Below are positions 1-5,783 of a stretch of DNA of 5,783 bases, piece after piece; the stretch's first letter is position 1; the number at the start of each line of letters is the position of its first letter. The translations under genes and the position numbers were made by a program. A model generated the notes under the pieces. It saw nothing but the letters and a program-made list of their open reading frames with translations. It was not told where the DNA came from and ran no database searches. The stretch comes from Candidatus Hydrogenedentota bacterium (lineage in GTDB: Bacteria > Hydrogenedentota > Hydrogenedentia > Hydrogenedentiales > CAITNO01): contig CAIXUF010000788.1 of assembly GCA_903922535.1 (NCBI GenBank), positions 1-5,783 of the forward strand. Direction: 5' to 3'.

Positions 1-83
1 CTGAGATATGCGGGTTAGCGCTCTGGCATGGGATGTGCTGTCCGCAGGGGTACAGGCACAGGAAAGGAATTAGACTGGTGACC

Positions 84-1181
84 ATGCTGTATTTTGCCTA
101 CGGGCTCAACATTGATGAAGATCATATGGCACGATGCTGTCCAGACGCTGAAATGGTCGGCATTGGTGAACTTCACGGCTACCGCTTCATCATCAACAAC
201 CGGGGATGCGCAACCCTGTGCAGAGACCAAAGGCGGAGCGTGTCAGGCGTCGTTTGGCGGATCAGCGGCCTGCACGAGGCGGCGCTCGACCGGTGCGAGG
301 GATTCAGGGTCGGGCACTACGACAAGTGCTGCCGCGTGATAACCCTGTCGGGGAAGGATGCGGTTCAGGCACTCGTGTACATCGATCACGACAATCAATC
401 CCTTGGCCTGTCCAGAGAGGGTTGCCTGGAGACAATCATCGCGGCCGCGGCCGGCCTGGTGGAGGAACACATGATAGTGCTCTGCAACTGGCCCGACAAA
501 CGCACCTTCCGGGCCTTCAATCGCCAGATCGGCCGTATTAAAGCGGGCGCCGAGGTCTCCCACAACATCGCCCGGCATGGGGCTCGGCTTGCGGTTTACC
601 TGAAGAAGGGCCGGAAGGAACTCATCCTGCAGGCGCTCGACAGGGTTCTCGACAATCCCGTGATGCGGCTCGAACACGCGCTTGAGGATGTTGTACTCCA
701 GGAGGCCCAGGACCAGGCATGTCAGTACGACATTGAACTTGCGGGAAGATGCGCTTTGGAATTCATGTTGATCGAGCGCTTCAAGCGGCACATCGCTCAG
801 ATCCGCCAAAGGAAACACCTCGCCAGGGAACTCGTTCAGATGAGATGTTTCCCGGAAATTGCCGGGCAGGGCGTCATCATCACCGCCGAACCGAACCGCT
901 GCCACCCGCCCCAGGACCGCTTTGTCGTCAGCGCAAACGCGCCCGTGCTGGCGGCACTATGGAACCTGCTTTTCCAACATGGTCCCGTTACCTCGCCCCG
1001 CATACGCTCGTTCCTTGAGGTTTTCGCAGATGCCACCGTAGACCTGGGCGAGCGCGAGATAACCGGCGAGGATATCTGCCGACTTCTCGACCTGGTCGAA
1101 TCGCTCGCGGGCGAACGTCAAGGGGAACTCTACGCGGAAGTCAGCGCCATGGGCCGGGGAGAAGACGCCCCTCCCGTCTAA
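84..1181 (+). CDS. GGCT-like (gamma-glutamylcyclotransferase/AIG2 fold) protein with a long unrecognised C-terminal extension
   Basis: Seen: the first ~135 residues follow the GGCT family pattern. The N-terminal strand is MLYFAYGLN, then comes GELHGYRFIINNRG (residues 28-41), then SGVVWRI (54-60), then LDRCEGFRVGHYDKC (68-82). Glu72 in CEGF sits where the family keeps its catalytic acid. Known: such enzymes cyclise the gamma-glutamyl group of gamma-glutamyl amines or peptides to 5-oxoproline. Odd: the usual YGSN loop reads YGLN, so Ser is replaced by Leu in the substrate-binding turn. Residues ~140-365 form a helix-rich, charged extension I do not recognise; most family members stop at 150-190 residues. 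Start: ATG 84 is chosen because the domain begins there. GTG 78 is an in-frame alternative, 9 bases after GGAAAGGA (61-68), and the frame is open back to 33. No promoter is clear in 1-83. The complementary frame is also largely open, so coding in the extension is less certain than in the domain. The true substrate is unknown. Confidence 0.8.
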   Translation: MLYFAYGLNIDEDHMARCCPDAEMVGIGELHGYRFIINNRGCATLCRDQRRSVSGVVWRISGLHEAALDRCEGFRVGHYDKCCRVITLSGKDAVQALVYIDHDNQSLGLSREGCLETIIAAAAGLVEEHMIVLCNWPDKRTFRAFNRQIGRIKAGAEVSHNIARHGARLAVYLKKGRKELILQALDRVLDNPVMRLEHALEDVVLQEAQDQACQYDIELAGRCALEFMLIERFKRHIAQIRQRKHLARELVQMRCFPEIAGQGVIITAEPNRCHPPQDRFVVSANAPVLAALWNLLFQHGPVTSPRIRSFLEVFADATVDLGEREITGEDICRLLDLVESLAGERQGELYAEVSAMGRGEDAPPV

Positions 1182-1184
1182 TCT

Positions 1185-1213
1185 TTGACAGTGATCGGGC
1201 CTCGCATTGTAAT
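1185..1213 (+). promoter_or_regulatory. sigma70-type promoter upstream of the exported-protein gene
   Basis: TTGACA at 1185-1190 is a perfect -35 box. TGTAAT at 1208-1213 matches the -10 consensus in five of six positions, and the spacer is exactly 17 bases. It begins three bases after the upstream gene's stop codon. Transcription would start near 1220, giving a leader of ~110 bases for the gene at 1331. This suggests that gene is transcribed separately from the one before it. Inferred from sequence alone. Confidence 0.55.
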
Positions 1214-1262
1214 ATTGGCAGCGTGATTCTGTGACTGTGCAGCCTGCGTCCGACCAACTTCC

Positions 1263-1291
1263 CTCGTCCCCAAGTTTAACTGGGGAACGAG
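1263..1291. repeat. GC-rich palindrome (stem-loop) in the leader of the exported-protein gene
   Basis: Positions 1263-1271 (CTCGTCCCC) pair with 1282-1291 (GGGGAACGAG), with A1287 bulged. Inside that, AGT (1273-1275) pairs with ACT (1279-1281) around a small loop, with A1272 bulged. No T-run follows on the plus strand, so it is a poor intrinsic terminator. It resembles the short palindromes of the type CTCGTTCCC...GGGAACGAG that I recall as dispersed in many bacterial genomes. It could also act as a leader structure controlling stability or translation of the downstream mRNA. Confidence 0.55.
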
Positions 1292-1330
1292 AGGACGAGA
1301 GACCAAGACTGGGCATGAAAGGGTAATACC

Positions 1331-2383
1331 ATGCGTTTCTTAACCTGTCTGGCTGCGTTTTGCATGATAGCCGGGATGGCCCCCGCAGACGAGGCCGCGC
1401 CGGACTCTACCCGTATCAAAGCCTTCTGCGTCGACTTCAACTGGGGTGATGCGGGTTTTGCGCCGCCGGGGATGTATGCCGGGGCTTCGGCGGCGGAGCA
1501 TTTGGCGTGGTACAGGAAGTTGGGGGGCAACACCATCCAGACCTTTTGCGTGAGTTGTCCGGGTTATGCGTGGTATCAGAGCGCGGTCGCGCCGGTGCAG
1601 CCGGGGATGAAGGGCGAATTTCTCAAGGAGATTACGGAACTGGGCCATGGGGCCGGGATGCGGGTGATGGGGTATTTCTGCATCGGCGGCAACACGTACT
1701 GGTGCGAGAAGCATCCCGATGAGGTCCACCCGATTCCGAACGCGATTGCCATCCCGCTGACGCGGGAGTATCTGGATTATCTGGGCAGGGTCATTCCCGA
1801 GGCGATCACGAAGACGGGAATTGACGGGTTCATGATTGACTGGGTGTTCAGCCCGATGAACCAGTACCCGGACAAGAAGTACACTTGGCTGGATTGTGAG
1901 AAGACGATGTATCAGGAGTTGTTCGGCGCGCCCTTCCCCGGCGTGGAGGCGATGGACGCGGAGAAGACGAACGAGTTCAACCGGCGGGCGGTGGAGCGGT
2001 GCTGGCGGGTCATCCACGATTCGGCCAAGGGGGCCAATCCGAACTGCATTATTTGGCTGAGCTGCTACGATTTGCAGCATCCGCAGATGAAGGGATGTTC
2101 GATGCTGCAGGAGGTGGACTGGGTCATGAATGAGCATTTTGACCCGGCCAAGCTGGAGGCGATGCGCAGCGCGGTGGGGCCGAAGACGAAGCTTATCCAG
2201 TGCATCTGCGGCTGGGGCGATCAGCACAACGCGGACAAGATTCTCCATGACCCGGCTTTCGCCGAGTTCGGCGTCTACGGCTTCGCAAAGGCGGATGCCA
2301 AGACCACGCTGCCGTTGGAGGATGGGTCAGGGAATGCGAAGAACATTGCGGCGATGCGGGCGTTTTTCAATGCGGTGAAGTAA
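1331..2383 (+). CDS. Exported, cysteine-rich TIM-barrel protein, probably glycoside-hydrolase-like
   Basis: Seen: a signal peptide (Arg2, hydrophobic core ~3-16, likely cleavage after APA at 17-19) points to export. There is no proper lipobox, so a lipoprotein is unlikely. The mature part has alternating strand-helix segments typical of a TIM barrel: RIKAFCVDFNWGD (28-40), LGGNTIQTF (64-72), GMRVMGYFCIGG (109-120), GIDGFMIDW (163-171), NCIIWLSCYD (238-247), VDWVMNEHFDP (262-272), TKLIQCICGWGD (286-297) and EFGVYGFAKAD (312-322). The IDGFMIDW strand recalls the nucleophile-bearing strand of fucosidase-like and other GH-like barrels, so Asp170 is a candidate catalytic residue, with Glu268 a possible partner. 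The mature chain has about a dozen cysteines, which may form disulfides. Start: ATG 1331 follows AAAGGG (1318-1323) by seven bases. Codon use favours G-ending codons more than gltBD does. The substrate and exact family are not identified, and a non-catalytic carbohydrate-binding role remains possible. Confidence 0.8.
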   Translation: MRFLTCLAAFCMIAGMAPADEAAPDSTRIKAFCVDFNWGDAGFAPPGMYAGASAAEHLAWYRKLGGNTIQTFCVSCPGYAWYQSAVAPVQPGMKGEFLKEITELGHGAGMRVMGYFCIGGNTYWCEKHPDEVHPIPNAIAIPLTREYLDYLGRVIPEAITKTGIDGFMIDWVFSPMNQYPDKKYTWLDCEKTMYQELFGAPFPGVEAMDAEKTNEFNRRAVERCWRVIHDSAKGANPNCIIWLSCYDLQHPQMKGCSMLQEVDWVMNEHFDPAKLEAMRSAVGPKTKLIQCICGWGDQHNADKILHDPAFAEFGVYGFAKADAKTTLPLEDGSGNAKNIAAMRAFFNAVK

Positions 2384-2390
2384 CTGGGAA

Positions 2391-2422
2391 AGAATCCAGA
2401 AGTCAGAATCCAAAAGTCAGAA
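2391..2422 (+). repeat. 14-base tandem repeat, two copies plus a partial third
   Basis: AGAATCCAGAAGTC (2391-2404) is followed at once by AGAATCCAAAAGTC (2405-2418), differing at one base, and then AGAA. It starts seven bases after the stop codon of the exported-protein gene. A reverse-strand copy of its first part lies at 2908-2924, just beyond the gltD stop codon. Confidence 0.8.
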
Positions 2423-2445
2423 GAGGATGAAGAGAAGACTTTTCA

Positions 2446-2466
2446 CCACGGAATTCACGGAATTAC
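2446..2466 (+). repeat. 9-base tandem repeat CACGGAATT
   Basis: Two perfect adjacent copies of CACGGAATT (2447-2455 and 2456-2464), then AC. A reverse-strand relative lies at 2872-2891, sharing an exact 11-base core GGAATTCACGG (2450-2460 here). From memory, similar strings of the ACCACGGAATACACGGAA type occur between genes of various environmental bacteria. That is recollection, not a search result. Confidence 0.75.
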
Positions 2467-2496
2467 TTGGAGCAGCAAAGCCGCAACCAAAACGAA

Positions 2497-2526
2497 GGGT
2501 CTAGGGTCTGGGGTCTTGGGTCTAGG
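2497..2526 (+). repeat. GGGTCTN heptad array, four units, G-quadruplex-capable
   Basis: Units GGGTCTA, GGGTCTG, GGGTCTT and GGGTCTA run from 2497 to 2524, followed by GG. Four G-runs of three or four bases separated by three or four bases satisfy the usual G-quadruplex pattern on the plus strand. In RNA this would lie ~115 bases past the stop of the exported-protein gene. The unit resembles plant-type telomere repeats (TTTAGGG) only by coincidence of composition. Confidence 0.8.
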
Positions 2527-2536
2527 AGGACACAGA

Positions 2537-2650
2537 ATGAGCCGGGTGAGGCAAACATTCCTGCTGATTTGCGTTCATGACAAGAAAGGCGGACAAAAGA
2601 ATTCTGCCCTCCACGCTGTACGAAATAACCGCAGCTCGCGACGCTTCTGA
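2537..2650 (+). CDS. Possible small basic peptide, 37 residues (doubtful)
   Basis: An ATG at 2537 follows a perfect AGGAGG (2524-2529) by seven bases and opens a 37-codon frame ending in TGA at 2648-2650. The peptide begins MSRVRQTFLLICVH and ends RNNRSSRRF. It is strongly basic, with a short hydrophobic patch FLLICV near residues 8-13. I recognise no family. The ribosome site overlaps the end of the heptad array, so it may have arisen by chance. The only argument for the gene is the initiation signal. Confidence 0.15.
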   Translation: MSRVRQTFLLICVHDKKGGQKNSALHAVRNNRSSRRF

Positions 2651-2690
2651 GACATAGTAGTATGGAGGAGAACGTAAGACGAATTAACAT

Positions 2691-2713
2691 GGATAAACAG
2701 GATAGACAGGATG
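2691..2713 (+). repeat. 9-base-period repeat GGATARACA
   Basis: GGATAAACA (2691-2699) and GGATAGACA (2700-2708) are followed by GGAT (2709-2712), preceded by AACAT. This has the same period as the CACGGAATT repeat but a different sequence. From memory, strings of the ACAGGATAAACAGGAT type also recur between genes of several bacteria; this was not searched. Confidence 0.7.
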
Positions 2714-2767
2714 CCAGACTGGAGGCTGAATAAGCCACGTGCGGCTCTCAATTGGATCGCTTTTTTG

Positions 2768-2831
2768 CGTTTTCTGCGATCTTTGTGGTCATTATTATGC
2801 TCATTTTTGACCGCAATGATCGCAAAGAACG
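2768..2831. repeat. Long imperfect stem-loop, 24-base arms
   Basis: Positions 2768-2791 pair with 2808-2831 around a 16-base loop (2792-2807). Twenty pairs are Watson-Crick and two are G-T, with mismatches only at 2774/2825 and 2782/2817. The arms carry the string CGCAAAGAACG (2821-2831) and its degenerate partner, matching the CGCAAAGAA-type intergenic repeats I recall from other genomes. No clean T-run follows on either strand, so it is not a textbook terminator, although it could still end or protect either convergent transcript. Confidence 0.65.
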
Positions 2832-2871
2832 AGATAGCAAAGGCTGCACGCTTTGTGTGTTCTATTCTGTG

Positions 2872-2891
2872 TATTGCCGTGAATTCCTTGG
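2872..2891 (-). repeat. Inverted copy of the CACGGAATT-type element
   Basis: Read on the minus strand, this matches 2446-2465 apart from one substitution near one end and one extra base after an exact 11-base core, GGAATTCACGG (here 2877-2887). It lies downstream of gltD in the gltD sense direction, as its partner lies downstream of the plus-strand gene. Confidence 0.75.
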
Positions 2892-2907
2892 TTGGTCGTC
2901 TTTCCGT

Positions 2908-2924
2908 CTGAATTCTGGATTCTT
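2908..2924 (-). repeat. Inverted copy of the AAGAATCCAG element
   Basis: The minus strand reads AAGAATCCAGAATTCAG, matching AAGAATCCAGAAGTCAG at 2390-2406 in 16 of 17 positions. It begins ~13 bases after the gltD stop codon. Its partner begins about seven bases after the stop of the opposite gene. Confidence 0.8.
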
Positions 2925-2936
2925 CGCCTTCTCCGC

Positions 2937-4434
2937 TCAGCCTCCCACCGGCCTGAGTGTGTCGTAGCCGTAGGAGTTGATGGTGGGCAGGTCGGAGTAG
3001 CCCATGAGGTGGAGGTCCACGGCGCGGGCCGCTTCGCGGCCTTCGTGGATGGCCCAGACGACCAGGGACTGCCCGCGGCGGGCGTCGCCCGCCACGAAGA
3101 CGCCGGGCTTGCTGGTGGCGAAGTCCGGACCGGCCTTGATGCCCATGCCGAAACGGTTCTTTTCGATTTCAAGGTCAAGGTCGGACACAAAGGTGCCGGT
3201 CTCGGGCTGGGTGAAGCCCATGGCCATGAGCACCAGGTCGCACTCGATGCGCCTTTCGCTGTCGGGCACTTCGGTCATGGTGCGGCGTCCGGAGGCGTCG
3301 CTGCTCCAGTCCACGCGCACGGCGCGCAGGGCGCGCACGTTGCCGTTGCCGTCGTCCACGAACTCCTTGGTGTTGATGCACCAGTCGCGGCAGTCTCCGC
3401 CCTCGGCCTCCTTGTGGCTGGACGAGGTGCGGAGGATGAAGTCCCACTGCGGCCAGGGGTTCTCGAAGGCGCGGTTCGCGGGGGGCTTGGGGAACAGTTC
3501 AATGTTGAGCACCGATTTGGCGCCCTGGCGCAGGGCCGTTCCTACGCAGTCGGAACCGGTGTCGCCGCCGCCGACGACCACGACGCGCTTGTTTGCCGCC
3601 GTGATTTCGGGGCCGTCGATGGGCTTGCCCATCAGGCGTTTCGTCTGCTGGGTGAGAAAGGCCATGGCCGTGTGGATGCCGTTCAGGTTCGACCCGGGAA
3701 TGTTCATGCCCTCGAAGGTTCGGGGCTTGGTCGAACCGATGGCGATGACGACGGCGTCGTACTGCTCCAGTTCGGAGCTGCGCACATTGCGGCCGACTTC
3801 GCTGCTGCAGCGAAACTCGACGCCCTCGGCGCGCATCTGGCCGATGCGGCGGCGGACCACGTCCTTGTCGAGCTTGAAGTTCGGGATGCCATACATGAGC
3901 AGCCCGCCCGGCTCATCGTCGCGCTCATAGACCACCACGGCATGCCCCGCACGGTTAAGCTGCTGCGCGGCGGCCAGTCCGGCGGGGCCGGACCCGATAA
4001 CGGCCACCTGCCTGCCTGTGCGGCGCGCGGGCGGCTCGGGCATGATTCGGCCGTCGGCCCAGCCGCGATCGGCAATCTCCCGCTCGATCATCTCGATGGC
4101 CACGGCCGGCTCAATAATGGCAAGCACGCAGGCGCTCTCGCACGGCGCGGGGCACACGCGGCCGGTGAATTCGGGAAAGTTGTTGGTCGAGTGCAGGATT
4201 TCGAGCGCCCCGACCCAGTCGCCGTCTTTCACGCAGTCGTTGAAATCGGGAATCTGGTTGCCCAGCGGACAGCCGCTGTGGCAGAAGGGCACGCCGCAGT
4301 TCATGCAGCGGTACGCCTGCTGCTGGAGCTTTTCCGGCGGCAGCGAGTTGATGATCTCGTTGAAGTCGCGAATGCGCTCCTCGGGCGAGCGGGAATCGGC
4401 CAGTTCGCGCTGAAACGTCATGAATCCCCTGGAT

Positions 4435-4448
<14 letters not shown>
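2937..4448 (-). CDS. gltD: Glutamate synthase (NADPH) small (beta) subunit
   Basis: The protein feeds electrons from NADPH through FAD and iron-sulfur centres to the large subunit for glutamate formation in the cytoplasm. Seen in order: the family N-terminal motif RGFM (residues 7-10); cluster-binding cysteines 48, 51, 56 and 60 ([13 protein letters not shown]) and 99, 103 and 107 (CPAPCESAC); the FAD-binding Rossmann motif VIGSGPAG (150-157) followed by [16 protein letters not shown] (174-189); the NADPH-binding motif [10 protein letters not shown] (291-300); and the C-terminal flavin motif [17 protein letters not shown] (451-467). The length of 503 residues is slightly above the usual ~470-495, with a short tail ending in LRPVGG. 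Start ATG 4448 is preferred because it keeps the conserved RGFM segment and follows GGAG by seven bases; ATG 4421 is an alternative. The start overlaps the end of gltB by 14 bases, suggesting translational coupling. Related oxidoreductase subunits share this fold, but the adjacent gltB settles the identity. Confidence 0.96.

Positions 4449-5783
<1,335 letters not shown>

Larger units (their letters stand above)
2384..2936. other. Convergent intergenic region with a mosaic of short repeats
   Basis: This 553-base gap lies between two converging genes and is clearly AT-richer than either. It contains a 14-base direct repeat, two 9-base-period repeats, a GGGTCT heptad array, a long imperfect stem-loop, and inverted copies of the leftmost motifs at its right end. 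One small ORF (2537-2650) has a good ribosome site, but nothing marks it as real. I find no clear intrinsic terminator with a T-run for either neighbour, and no tRNA, rRNA or transposase remnant. The blocks about 2530-2685 and 2714-2760 show no recognisable repeat. Confidence 0.8.

Noticed and set aside
243..1316. Long open stretches on the minus strand (243-905 and 957-1316) opposite the GGCT-like gene
   Set aside because: They share codon register with the plus-strand gene (exact complementary codons) and are separated by stops. The plus-strand N-terminal domain is clearly recognisable and its frame continues unbroken to 1181. GC at first and third positions is similar here, so codon bias alone cannot decide the extension.
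1340..2248. 302-codon open frame on the minus strand inside the exported-protein gene
   Set aside because: The plus strand has a signal peptide, a ribosome site and barrel-like strands. The minus reading is Arg/Pro/His-rich low-quality sequence typical of an antisense shadow.
2662..2733. 23-codon ORF containing the GGATARACA repeat
   Set aside because: It has no ribosome site before ATG 2662, and much of it is simply translated repeat. The repeat explains the sequence better.
2390..2924. Insertion sequence or miniature transposon bounded by the inverted motifs
   Set aside because: The motifs are not at sharp ends, there is no flanking target duplication and no transposase remnant, and the inner spacing differs (43 versus 20 bases). 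Dispersed repeats are the simpler reading.
2463..2967. Several 60-90 codon frames in the convergent spacer (both strands)
   Set aside because: They run through tandem repeats and hairpin arms, lack ribosome sites, and show no recognisable protein features.

Overview
The window looks like a piece of a moderately GC-rich bacterial chromosome. The genes are roughly 60% GC, with mostly G- or C-ending codons, and one convergent intergenic region is visibly AT-richer. I cannot place the organism firmly. A secreted TIM-barrel-like protein with a small-repeat-laden spacer recalls environmental lineages such as Planctomycetota, Lentisphaerota or Hydrogenedentota, but this is a weak inference.

Layout, left to right. 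(1) Positions 84-1181 (+) encode a protein whose first ~135 residues are a clear gamma-glutamylcyclotransferase (GGCT/AIG2-like) domain, followed by an unrecognised extension of ~230 residues. (2) A 149-base gap holds a strong sigma70-type promoter (TTGACA, 17-base spacer, TGTAAT) and a GC-rich palindrome in the predicted leader of the next gene. (3) Positions 1331-2383 (+) encode a cysteine-rich exported protein of probable glycoside-hydrolase-like TIM-barrel type. (4) Positions 2384-2936 are a 553-base convergent intergenic region packed with several families of short tandem and inverted repeats. (5) On the minus strand, gltB (C-terminal part only, running off the right edge) and gltD overlap by 14 bases and encode the large and small subunits of NADPH-type glutamate synthase.

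The gltBD pair is an ordinary ammonia-assimilation operon: the large subunit makes glutamate from glutamine and 2-oxoglutarate, and the small subunit supplies electrons from NADPH. The two left-hand genes have no evident functional tie to it, although GGCT enzymes also act on gamma-glutamyl compounds.

The most notable region is the convergent spacer. Short units with 14-, 9-, 7- and 9-base periods lie side by side. The two flanking genes are each followed, in their own sense direction and in the same order, by the same two motifs (a 17-base element matching 16/17, then an 11-base element matching 11/11). This looks like a mosaic of dispersed intergenic repeats, possibly a shared downstream cassette. 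I saw no RNA genes, CRISPR array, insertion sequence or defence system.
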